Source of the DNA: Eledone cirrhosa
Taxonomy: Eukaryota; Mollusca; Cephalopoda; Octopoda; Eledonidae
DNA: 64,000 nucleotides
NCBI GenBank assembly: GCA_964016885.1
Contig: OZ024741.1
Span: 415,103,081 to 415,167,080, forward strand
Direction of reading: 5' to 3'
The position numbers and the translations under genes are program-made. The notes beneath the pieces were generated by a model. The model did no database searches. It saw nothing but the letters and a program-made list of their open reading frames with translations, and had not been told where the DNA came from. Below, piece after piece: positions 23,441 through 35,353 of the stretch. How positions within the stretch are numbered: the stretch's first letter is position 1; the number at the start of each line of letters is the position of its first letter.

Positions 23441-26400
23441 ATCTGTCCAGAATTCCCTCACCTCTTTCTGTTCAAACCAGCCGTATCTGCCCAGAATTCC
23501 CTCACCTCTTTCTTTTCAAACCAGCTGTATCTGACCACAATTCTCTCACTTCTTTCTGTTCAAACCAGCTGTATCTGGTCAGAATTCTCTCACTTATTTC
23601 CGTTTAAACCAGCTGTATCTGGCCAGATTTCTCTCACTTCTTTTTATTCAAACCAGCTGTATCTGCCCAGAATTCCTTCTCCTCTTTCTGTTCAAACCAG
23701 CTGTATCTGACCAGAATTCCCTCTCCTCTTTCTGTTTAAACCATCTGTATCTGCCCAGAATTCTGTCACTTCTTTCTGTTCAAACCAGCTGTATCTGCCC
23801 AGAATTCCCTCACCTCTTTCTGTTTAAACCTTCTGTATATGCCCAGAATGTTCTCACCTCTTTCTGTTCAAAGCAGCTGTATCTGCCCAGAATTCCCTCA
23901 CTTCTTTCTGTTCAAACCAGCTGTATCTGACCAGAATTCTCTCACCTCTTTCTTTTCAAACCAGCTGTATCTGCCCAGAATTCTCTCACCTGTTTCTGTT
24001 CAAATCAGCTGCATCTGGTCAGAATTCTCTCACTTCTTTCTGTTTAAACCAGCTGTATCTGGTCAGAATTCTCTCACTTCTTTCTGTTCAAACCAGCTGT
24101 ATCTGACCAGAATTCCCTCACCTCTTTCTGTTTCAAACAGCTGTATCTGCCCAGAATTCTCTCACCTGTTTATGTTCAAACCAGCTGTATCTGGTCAGAA
24201 TTCTCTCACTTCTTTCTGTTTAAACCAGCTGTATCTGGCCAGAATTCTCTCAATTTATTTCTGTTCACACCAGCTGTATCTGACCAGAATTCCCTCACCT
24301 CTTTCTGTTCAAACCAGCTGTATCTGACCAGAATTCTCTCACTTCTTTCTGTTCAAACCAGCTGTATCTGCCCAGAATTCCCTCACCTCTTTCTGTTCAA
24401 ACCAGCCGTATCTGCCCAGAATTCTCTTACCTCTTTCTGTTCAAACCAGCTGTATCTGCCCAGAATTCCCTCACCTCTTTCTGTTCAAACCAGCTGTATC
24501 TGACCAGAATTCTCTCACCTGTTTCTGTTCAAACCAGCTTTATCTGGCCAGAATTTTCTCACTTCTTTCTGTTCAAACCAGCTGTGTCTGACCAGAATTC
24601 TCTCACTTCTTTCTGTTCAAACCATCTGTATCTGACCAGAATTCCCTCTCCTCTTTCTGTTTAAACCATCTGTATCTGCCCAGAATTCTGTCACTTCTTT
24701 CTGTTCAAACCAGCTGTATCTGACCAGAATTCTCTCACTTCATTCTGTTCAACCCAGCTGTATCTGACCAGAATTCTCTCACCTCTTTCTGTTCAAACCA
24801 GCTGTATCTGCCCAGAATTTCCTCACTTATTTCTGTTCAAACCAGCTGTATCTGCCCAGAAATCCCTCACCTCTTTCTGTTTAAACCAGCTGTATCTGGC
24901 CAGAATTCCCTCACTTCTTTCTGTTTAAACCTTCTGTATATGCCCACAATTTTCTCACCTCTTTCTGTTCAAACCAGCTGTATCTGACCAGAATTCTCTC
25001 ACCTATTTCTGTTCAAACCAGCCATATCTGCCCAGAATTCCCTCACCTCTTTCTGTTCAAACCAGCTGTATCTGACCAGAATTCTCTCACTTCTTTCTTT
25101 TCAAACCAGCTGTATCTGCCCAGAATTCTCTCACCTCTTTCTGTTCAAACCAGCTGTGTCTGCCCAGAATTCCCTCACCTCTTTTTGTTCAAACCAGCTC
25201 TATCTGACCAGCATTCCCTCACCTCTTTCTTTTCAAACCAGCTGTATCTGGCCAGAATTCTCTTACCTCTTTCTGTTCAAACCAGCTGTATCTGCCCAGA
25301 ATTCCCTCACTTCTTTCTGTTCAAACCAGCTGTATCTGCCCAGAGTTCCCTCACCTCTTTCTGTTCAAACCAGCTCTATTAGACCAGCATTCCCTCACCT
25401 CTTTCTGTTCAAACCAGCTGTATCTGGCCAGAATTCCCTCACCTCTTTCTGTTTAAACCAGCTGTATCTGGCCAGAATTCTCTCACTTCTTTCTGTTCAA
25501 ACCAGCTGTATCTGGTCAGAATTCTCTCACTTATTTCCGTTTAAACCAGCTGTATCTGGCCAGATTTCTCTCACTTCTTTTTATTCAAACCAGCTGTATA
25601 TGACCAGAATTCTCTCACTTCTTTCTGTTCAAACCAGCTGTATCTGCCCAGAATTCCTTCTCCTCTTTCTGTTCAAACCAGCTGTATCTGACCAGAATTC
25701 CCTCTCCTCTTTCTGTTTAAACCATCTGTATCTGCCCAGAATTCTGTCACTTCTTTCTGTTCAAACCAGCTGTATCTGCCCAGAATTCCCTCACCTCTTT
25801 CTGTTTAAACCTTCTGTATATGCCCAGAATGTTCTCACCTCTTTCTGTTCAAAGCAGCTGTATCTGCCCAGAATTCCCTCACTTCTTTCTGTTCAAACCA
25901 GCTGTATCTGCCCAGAATTCCCTCACCTCTTTCTGTTCAAACCAGCTGTATCTGGCCAGAATTCCCTCACCTCTTTCCGTTCAAATCATCTGTATCTGCC
26001 CAGAATTCTCTCACTTCTTTCTGTTCAAACCAGCTGTATCTGACCAGAATTCCCTCACCTCTTTCTGTTTACACCTTCTGTATATGCCCAGAATTTTCTC
26101 ACCTCTTTCTGTTCAAACCAGCTGTATCTGGCCAGAATTCCCTCACCTCTTTCTGTTCAAATCATCTGTATCTGCCCAGAATTCTCTCACTTCTTTCTGT
26201 TCAAACCAGCGATATCTGCCCAGAATTCCCTCACCTCTTTCTGTTCAAACCAGCTGTATCTGACCAGAATTCTCTCACTTCATTCTGTTCAAACCAGCTG
26301 TATGTGACCAGAATTCTCTCACCTCTTTCTGTTCAAACCAGCTGTATCTGCCCAGAATTCTCTCACCTGTTTCTGTTCAAATCAGCTGCATCTGGTCAGA

Positions 26401-27094
26401 ATTCTCTCACTTCTTTCTGTTTAAACCAGCTGTATCTGGTCAGAATTCTCTCACTTCTTTCTGTTCACAACAGCTGTATCTGCCCAGAATTCCCTCACTT
26501 CTTTCTGTTCAAACCAGCTGTATCTGCCCAGAATTCTCTCACCTGTTTATGTTCAAACCAGCTGTATCTGGTCAGAATTCTCTCACTTCTTTCTGTTTAA
26601 ACCAGCTGTATCTGGCCAGAATTCTCTCAATTTATTTCTGTTCACACCAGCTGTATCTGACCAGAATTCCCTCACCTCTTTCTGTTCAAACCAGCTGTAT
26701 CTGACCAGAATTCTCTCACTTCTTTCTGTTCAAACCAGCTGTATCTGCCCAGAATTCCCTCACCTCTTTCTGTTCAAACCAGCCGTATCTGCCCAGAATT
26801 CTCTTACCTCTTTCTGTTCAAACCAGCTGTATCTGCCCAGAATTCCCTCACCTCTTTCTGTTCAAACCAGCTGTATCTGACCAGAATTCTCTCACCTGTT
26901 TCTGTTCAAACCAGCTGTATCTGGCCAGAATTTTCTCACTTCTTTCTGTTCAAACCAGCTGTGTCTGACCAGAATTCTCTCACTTCTTTCTGTTCAAACC
27001 AGCTGTATCTGCCCAGAAATCCCTCACCTCTTTCTGTTCAAACCAGCTGTATCTGCCCAGAATTCTCTCACCTCATTCTGTTCAAACCAGCTGT
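23441..27094 (+). repeat. HOR copy D1, 83 monomers (3,654 bp)
   Basis: D1 runs from CTGTCCAG to the next such marker. Near 24129 it has CTGTTTCAAACAGC where D2 has CTGTTCCAAACAGC, and it lacks the following GCCCAGAATTCCC monomer of D2. Near 26304-26470 it lacks three monomers present in D2. Otherwise the order is identical. Confidence 0.86.
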
Positions 27095-30000
27095 ATCTGT
27101 CCAGAATTCCCTCACCTCTTTCTGTTCAAACCAGCCGTATCTGCCCAGAATTCCCTCACCTCTTTCTTTTCAAACCAGCTGTATCTGACCACAATTCTCT
27201 CACTTCTTTCTGTTCAAACCAGCTGTATCTGGTCAGAATTCTCTCACTTATTTCCGTTTAAACCAGCTGTATCTGGCCAGATTTCTCTCACTTCTTTTTA
27301 TTCAAACCAGCTGTATCTGCCCAGAATTCCTTCTCCTCTTTCTGTTCAAACCAGCTGTATCTGACCAGAATTCCCTCTCCTCTTTCTGTTTAAACCATCT
27401 GTATCTGCCCAGAATTCTGTCACTTCTTTCTGTTCAAACCAGCTGTATCTGCCCAGAATTCCCTCACCTCTTTCTGTTTAAACCTTCTGTATATGCCCAG
27501 AATGTTCTCACCTCTTTCTGTTCAAAGCAGCTGTATCTGCCCAGAATTCCCTCACTTCTTTCTGTTCAAACCAGCTGTATCTGACCAGAATTCTCTCACC
27601 TCTTTCTTTTCAAACCAGCTGTATCTGCCCAGAATTCTCTCACCTGTTTCTGTTCAAATCAGCTGCATCTGGTCAGAATTCTCTCACTTCTTTCTGTTTA
27701 AACCAGCTGTATCTGGTCAGAATTCTCTCACTTCTTTCTGTTCAAACCAGCTGTATCTGACCAGAATTCCCTCACCTCTTTCTGTTCCAAACAGCTGTAT
27801 CTGCCCAGAATTCCCTCACTTCTTTCTGTTCAAACCAGCTGTATCTGCCCAGAATTCTCTCACCTGTTTATGTTCAAACCAGCTGTATCTGGTCAGAATT
27901 CTCTCACTTCTTTCTGTTTAAACCAGCTGTATCTGGCCAGAATTCTCTCAATTTATTTCTGTTCACACCAGCTGTATCTGACCAGAATTCCCTCACCTCT
28001 TTCTGTTCAAACCAGCTGTATCTGACCAGAATTCTCTCACTTCTTTCTGTTCAAACCAGCTGTATCTGCCCAGAATTCCCTCACCTCTTTCTGTTCAAAC
28101 CAGCCGTATCTGCCCAGAATTCTCTTACCTCTTTCTGTTCAAACCAGCTGTATCTGCCCAGAATTCCCTCACCTCTTTCTGTTCAAACCAGCTGTATCTG
28201 ACCAGAATTCTCTCACCTGTTTCTGTTCAAACCAGCTTTATCTGGCCAGAATTTTCTCACTTCTTTCTGTTCAAACCAGCTGTGTCTGACCAGAATTCTC
28301 TCACTTCTTTCTGTTCAAACCATCTGTATCTGACCAGAATTCCCTCTCCTCTTTCTGTTTAAACCATCTGTATCTGCCCAGAATTCTGTCACTTCTTTCT
28401 GTTCAAACCAGCTGTATCTGACCAGAATTCTCTCACTTCATTCTGTTCAACCCAGCTGTATCTGACCAGAATTCTCTCACCTCTTTCTGTTCAAACCAGC
28501 TGTATCTGCCCAGAATTTCCTCACTTATTTCTGTTCAAACCAGCTGTATCTGCCCAGAAATCCCTCACCTCTTTCTGTTTAAACCAGCTGTATCTGGCCA
28601 GAATTCCCTCACTTCTTTCTGTTTAAACCTTCTGTATATGCCCACAATTTTCTCACCTCTTTCTGTTCAAACCAGCTGTATCTGACCAGAATTCTCTCAC
28701 CTATTTCTGTTCAAACCAGCCATATCTGCCCAGAATTCCCTCACCTCTTTCTGTTCAAACCAGCTGTATCTGACCAGAATTCTCTCACTTCTTTCTTTTC
28801 AAACCAGCTGTATCTGCCCAGAATTCTCTCACCTCTTTCTGTTCAAACCAGCTGTGTCTGCCCAGAATTCCCTCACCTCTTTTTGTTCAAACCAGCTCTA
28901 TCTGACCAGCATTCCCTCACCTCTTTCTTTTCAAACCAGCTGTATCTGGCCAGAATTCTCTTACCTCTTTCTGTTCAAACCAGCTGTATCTGCCCAGAAT
29001 TCCCTCACTTCTTTCTGTTCAAACCAGCTGTATCTGCCCAGAGTTCCCTCACCTCTTTCTGTTCAAACCAGCTCTATTAGACCAGCATTCCCTCACCTCT
29101 TTCTGTTCAAACCAGCTGTATCTGGCCAGAATTCCCTCACCTCTTTCTGTTTAAACCAGCTGTATCTGGCCAGAATTCTCTCACTTCTTTCTGTTCAAAC
29201 CAGCTGTATCTGGTCAGAATTCTCTCACTTATTTCCGTTTAAACCAGCTGTATCTGGCCAGATTTCTCTCACTTCTTTTTATTCAAACCAGCTGTATATG
29301 ACCAGAATTCTCTCACTTCTTTCTGTTCAAACCAGCTGTATCTGCCCAGAATTCCTTCTCCTCTTTCTGTTCAAACCAGCTGTATCTGACCAGAATTCCC
29401 TCTCCTCTTTCTGTTTAAACCATCTGTATCTGCCCAGAATTCTGTCACTTCTTTCTGTTCAAACCAGCTGTATCTGCCCAGAATTCCCTCACCTCTTTCT
29501 GTTTAAACCTTCTGTATATGCCCAGAATGTTCTCACCTCTTTCTGTTCAAAGCAGCTGTATCTGCCCAGAATTCCCTCACTTCTTTCTGTTCAAACCAGC
29601 TGTATCTGCCCAGAATTCCCTCACCTCTTTCTGTTCAAACCAGCTGTATCTGGCCAGAATTCCCTCACCTCTTTCCGTTCAAATCAACTGTATCTGCCCA
29701 GAATTCTCTCACTTCTTTCTGTTCAAACCAGCTGTATCTGACCAGAATTCCCTCACCTCTTTCTGTTTACACCTTCTGTATATGCCCAGAATTTTCTCAC
29801 CTCTTTCTGTTCAAACCAGCTGTATCTGGCCAGAATTCCCTCACCTCTTTCTGTTCAAATCATCTGTATCTGCCCAGAATTCTCTCACTTCTTTCTGTTC
29901 AAACCAGCGATATCTGCCCAGAATTCCCTCACCTCTTTCTGTTCAAACCAGCTGTATCTGACCAGAATTCTCTCACTTCATTCTGTTCAAACCAGCTGTA

Positions 30001-30924
30001 TGTGACCAGAATTCTCTCACCTCTTTCTGTTCAAACCAGCTGTATCTGACCAGAATTCTCTCACCTCTTTCTTTTCAAACCAGCTGTATCTGCCCAGAAT
30101 TCTCTCACCTGTTTCTGTTCAAATCAGCTGCATCTGGTCAGAATTCTCTCACTTCTTTCTGTTTAAACCAGCTGTATCTGGTCAGAATTCTCTCACTTCT
30201 TTCTGTTCAAACCAGCTGTATGTGACCAGAATTCCCTCACCTCTTTCTGTTCAAACCAGCTGTATCTGCCCAGAATTCCCTCACCTCTTTCTGTTCACAA
30301 CAGCTGTATCTGCCCAGAATTCCCTCACTTCTTTCTGTTCAAACCAGCTGTATCTGCCCAGAATTCTCTCACCTGTTTATGTTCAAACCAGCTGTATCTG
30401 GTCAGAATTCTCTCACTTCTTTCTGTTTAAACCAGCTGTATCTGGCCAGAATTCTCTCAATTTATTTCTGTTCACACCAGCTGTATCTGACCAGAATTCC
30501 CTCACCTCTTTCTGTTCAAACCAGCTGTATCTGACCAGAATTCTCTCACTTCTTTCTGTTCAAACCAGCTGTATCTGCCCAGAATTCCCTCACCTCTTTC
30601 TGTTCAAACCAGCCGTATCTGCCCAGAATTCTCTTACCTCTTTCTGTTCAAACCAGCTGTATCTGCCCAGAATTCCCTCACCTCTTTCTGTTCAAACCAG
30701 CTGTATCTGACCAGAATTCTCTCACCTGTTTCTGTTCAAACCAGCTGTATCTGGCCAGAATTTTCTCACTTCTTTCTGTTCAAACCAGCTGTGTCTGACC
30801 AGAATTCTCTCACTTCTTTCTGTTCAAACCAGCTGTATCTGCCCAGAAATCCCTCACCTCTTTCTGTTCAAACCAGCTGTATCTGCCCAGAATTCTCTCA
30901 CCTCATTCTGTTCAAACCAGCTGT
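27095..30924 (+). repeat. HOR copy D2, 87 monomers (3,830 bp)
   Basis: D2 is D1 plus four monomers in two places (one near 27790, three between about 30030 and 30290). A private change, AAATCAACTG near 29682, replaces the AAATCATCTG found in most copies. Its second half (from 28854) has the same order as the second sub-HOR of each Domain E super-repeat, so D2 is a plausible precursor of the larger unit. Confidence 0.85.
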
Positions 30925-33900
30925 ATCTGTCCAGAATTCCCTCACCTCTTTCTTTTTAAACCAGCTGTATCTGACCACAATTCTCTCACTTCTTTCTGTT
31001 CAAACCAGCTGTATCTGGTCAGAATTCTCTCACTTATTTCCGTTTAAACCAGCTGTATCTCGCCAGATTTCTCTCACTTCTTTTTATTCAAACCAGCTGT
31101 ATCTGCCCAGAATTCCTTCTCCTCTTTCTGTTCAAACCAGCTGTATCTGACCAAAATTCCCTCTCCTCTTTCTGTTTAAACCATCTGTATCTGCCCAGAA
31201 TTCTGTCACTTCTTTCTGTTCAAACCAGCTGTATCTGCCCAGAATTCCCTCACCTCTTTCTGTTTAAACCTTCTGTATATGCCCAGAATGTTCTCACCTC
31301 TTTCTGTTCAAAGCAGCTGTATCTGCCCAGAATTCCCTCACTTCTTTCTGTTCAAACCAGCTGTATCTGCCCAGAATTCCCTCACCTCTTTCTGTTCAAA
31401 CCAGCTGTATCTGGCCAGAATTCCCTTACCTCTTTCCGTTCAAATCATCTGTATCTGCCCAGAATTCTCTCACTTCTTTCTGTTCAAACTAGCTGTATCT
31501 GACCAGAATTCTCTCACTTCATTCTGTTCAAACCAGCTGTATCTGACCAGAATTTTCTCACCTCTTTCTGTTCAAACCAGCTGTATCTGCCCAGAATTCC
31601 CTCACTTCTTTCTGTTCAAACCAGCTGTATCTGCCCAGAAATCCCTCACCTCTTTCTGTTCAAACCAGCTGTATCTGCCCAGAATTCTCTCACCTCATTC
31701 TGTTCAAACCAGCTGTATCTGCCCAGAATTCCCTCACCTCTTTCTTTTCAAACCAGCTGTATCTGACCAGAATTCTCTCACTTCTTTCTGTTAAAACCAG
31801 CTGTATCTGGCCAGAATTCTCTCACTTCTTTCTGTTCAAACCAGCTGTATCTGCCCAGAATTCTCTCACCTCTTTCTATTCAAACCAGCTGTATCTGGCC
31901 AGAATTCTCTCACTTCTTTCTGTTTAAACCAGCTGTATCTGGCCAGAATTCTCTCACCTCTTTCTGTTCAAACCAGCCGTATCTGCCCAGAATTCCCTCA
32001 CCTCATTCTGTTCAAACCATCTGTATCTGACCAGAATTCCCTCTCCTCTTTCTGTTTAAACCATCTGTATCTGCCCAGAATTCTGTCACTTCTTTCTGTT
32101 CAAACCAGCTGTATCTGCCCAGAATTCCCTCACCTCTTTCTGTTTACACCTTCTGTATATGCCCAGAATTTTCTCACCTCTTTCTGTTCAAAGCAGCTGT
32201 ATCTGCCCAGAATTCCCTCACTTCTTCCTGTTGAAACCAGCTGTATCTGCCCAGAATTCCCTCACCTCTTTCTGTTCAAACCAGCTGTATCTGGCCAGAA
32301 TTCCCTCACCTCTTTCTGTTCAAATCATCTGTATCTGCCCAGAATTCTCTCACTTCTTTCTGTTCAAACCAGCGATATCTGCCCAGAATTCCCTCACCTC
32401 TTTCTGTTCAAACCAGCTGTATCTGACCAGAATTCTCTCACTTCATTCTGTTCAAACCAGCTGTATCTGACCAGAATTCTCTCACCTCTTTCTTTTCAAA
32501 CCAGCTGTATCTGCTCAGAATTCTCTCACCTGTTTCTGTTCAAATCAGCTGCATCTGGTCAGAATTCTCTCACTTCTTTCTGTTTAAACCAGCTGTATCT
32601 GGTCAGAATTCTTTCACTTCTTTCTGTTCAAACCAGCTGTATCTGACCAGACTTCCCTCACCTCTTTCTGTTCAAACCAGCTGTTTCTGCCCAGAATTCC
32701 CTCACTTCTTTCTGTTCAAACCAGCTGTATCTGCCCAGACTTCCCTCACCTCTTTCTGTTCACAACAGCTGTATCTGCCCAGAATTCCCTCACCTCTTTC
32801 TGTTCAAACCAGCTGTATCTGACCAGAATTCTCTCACTTCTTTCTGTTCAAACCAGCTGTATCTGCCCAGAATTCCCTCACCTCTTTCTGTTCAAACCAG
32901 CCGTATCTGCCCAGAATTCTCTTACCTCTTTCTGTTCAAACCAGCTGTATCTGCCCAGAATTCCCTCACCTCTTTCTGTTCAAACCAGCTGTATCTGACC
33001 AGAATTCTCTCACCTGTTTCTGTTCAAACCAGCTTTATCTGGCCAGAATTTTCTCACTTCTTTCTGTTCAAACCAGCTGTGTCTGACCAGAATTCTCTCA
33101 CTTCTTTCTGTTCAAACCATCTGTATCTGACCAGAAGTCCCTCTCCTCTTTCTGTTTAAACCATCTGTATCTGCCCAGAATTCTGTCACTTCTTTCTGTT
33201 CAAACCAGCTGTATCTGACCAGAATTCTCTCACTTCATTCTGTTCAACCCAGCTGTATCTGACCAGAATTCTCTCACCTCTTTCTGTTCAAACCAGCTGT
33301 ATCTGCCCAGAATTTCCTCACTTATTTCTGTTCAAACCAGCTGTATCTGCCCAGAAATCCCTCACCTCTTTCTGTTTAAACCAGCTGTATCTGGCCAGAA
33401 TTCCCTCACTTCTTTCTGTTTAAACCTTCTGTATATGCCCACAATTTTCTCACCTCTTTCTGTTCAAACCAGCTGTATCTGACCAGAATTCTCTCACCTA
33501 TTTCTGTTTAAACCAGCCATATCTGCCCAGAATTCCCTCACCTCTTTCTGTTCAAACCAGCTGTATCTGACCAGAATTCTCTCACTTCTTTCTTTTCAAA
33601 CCAGCTGTATCTGCCCAGAATTCTCTCACCTCTTTCTGTTCAAACCAGCTGTGTCTGCCCAGAATTCCCTCACCTCTTTTTGTTCAAACCAGCTCTATCT
33701 GACCAGCATTCCCTCACCTCTTTCTGTTCAAACCAGCTGTATCTGGCCAGAATTCTCTTACCTCTTTCTGTTCAAACTAGCTGTATCTGCCCAGAATTCC
33801 CTCACTTCTTTCTGTTCAAACCAGCTGTATCTGCCCAGAGTTCCCTCACCTCTTTCTGTTCAAACCAGCTCTATTAGACCAGCATTCCCTCACCTCTTTC

Positions 33901-34900
33901 TGTTCAAACCAGCTGTATCTGGCCAGAATTCCCTCACCTCTTTCTGTTTAAACCAGCTGTATCTGGCCAGAATTCTCTCACTTGTTTCTGTTCAAACCAG
34001 CTGTATCTGGTCAGAATTCTCTCACTTATTTCCGTTTAAACCAGCTGTATCTGGCCAGATTTCTCTCACTTCTTTTTATTCAAACCAGCTGTATATGACC
34101 AGAATTCTCTCACTTCTTTCTGTTCAAACCAGCTGTATCTGCCCAGAATTCCTTCTCCTCTTTCTGTTCAAACCAGCTGTATCTGACCAGAATTCCCTCT
34201 CCTCTTTCTGTTTAAACCATCTGTATCTGCCCAGAATTCTGTCACTTCTTTCTGTTCAAACCAGCTGTATCTGCCCAGAATTCCCTCACCGCTTTCTGTT
34301 CAAACCAGCTGTATCTGCCCAGAATTCCCTCACCTCTTTCTGTTTAAACCTTCTGTATATGCCCAGAATGTTCTCACCTCTTTCTGTTCAAAGCAGCTGT
34401 ATCTGCCCAGAATTCCCTCACTTCTTTCTGTTCAAACCAGCTGTATCTGACCAGAATTCCCTCACCTCTTTCTGTTCAAACCAGCTGTATCTGGCCAGAA
34501 TTCCCTCACCTCTTTCTGTTCAAATCATCTGTATCTGCCCAGAATTCTCTCACCTCTTTCTGTTCAAACCAGCTGTATCTGACCAGAATTCTCTCACTTC
34601 ATTCTGTTCAAACCAGCTGTATCTGACCAGAATTCTCTCACCTCTTTCTGTTCAAACCAGCTGTATCTGACCAGAATTCTCTCACCTCTTTCTTTTCAAA
34701 CCAGCTGTATCTGCCCAGAATTCTCTCACCTGTTTCTGTTCAAATCAGCTGCATCTGGTCAGAATTCTCTCACTTCTTTCTGTTTAAACCAGCTGTATCT
34801 GGTCAGAATTCTCTCAATTCTTTCTGTTCAAACCAGCTGTATCTGACCAGAATTCCCTCACCTCTTTCTGTTCAAACCAGCTGTATCTGCCCAGAATTCC

Positions 34901-34943
34901 CTCACTCTTTCTGTTCACAACAGCTGTATCTGCCCAGAATTCC
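34901..34943 (+). repeat. 43-bp variant monomer (CTCACTCTTTCTG), Domain E marker
   Basis: One base is missing between CTCAC and TCTTTCTG, just before the TTCACAACAG variant. It recurs at 45903 and 54045, that is 11,002 and 8,142 bp later, once per full super-unit and nowhere in Domains A-D. It marks descent of the first sub-HOR of E1, E2 and E3. Confidence 0.88.
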
Positions 34944-35310
34944 CTCACTTCTTTCTGTTCAAACCAGCTGTATCTGCCCAGAATTCTCTCACCTGTTTAT
35001 GTTCAAACCAGCTGTATCTGGTCAGAATTCTCTCACTTCTTTCTGTTTAAACCAGCTGTATCTGGCCAGAATTCTCTCAATTTATTTCTGTTCACACCAG
35101 CTGTATCTGACCAGAATTCCCTCACCTCTTTCTGTTCAAACCAGCTGTATCTGACCAGAATTCCCTCACTTCTTTCTGTTCAAACCAGCTGTATCTGCCC
35201 AGAATTCCCTCACCTCTTTCTGTTCAAACCAGCCGTATCTGCCCAGAATTCTCTTACCTCTTTCTGTTCAAACCAGCTGTATCTGCCCAGAATTCCCTCA
35301 CCTCTTTCTG

Positions 35311-35353
35311 TTGAAACCAGCTGTTTCTGCCCGAATTCCCTCACTTCTTTCTG
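35311..35353 (+). repeat. 43-bp variant monomer (CTGCCCGAATTCC), Domain E marker
   Basis: The usual CTGCCCAGAATTCC has lost one base, and the preceding CTGTTCAAACC reads CTGTTGAAACC. The pair occurs at 35311, 46313, 54455 and 57845, at offsets of 11,002, 8,142 and 3,390 bp. The fourth occurrence is the left end of the right-hand copy of the 3.39-kb duplication. Confidence 0.88.

Larger units (their letters stand above)
23441..30924 (+). repeat. Domain D: 83/87-monomer HOR
   Basis: The rare ATCTGTCCAG marker is at 23441, 27095 and 30925, spaced 3,654 bp (83 monomers + 2) and 3,830 bp (87 monomers + 2). The GTGTCTGCCC marker is at 25156 and 28854, 3,698 bp apart (84 monomers + 2). The remainder of 2 matches two 45-bp monomers per unit (24251 and 26628; 27949 and 30458). 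Domain-private variants include CTCTTTCTTTTC near 25227 and 28925 within the module, and GTATGTGACC near 26302 and 30000. No gene is seen. Confidence 0.92.
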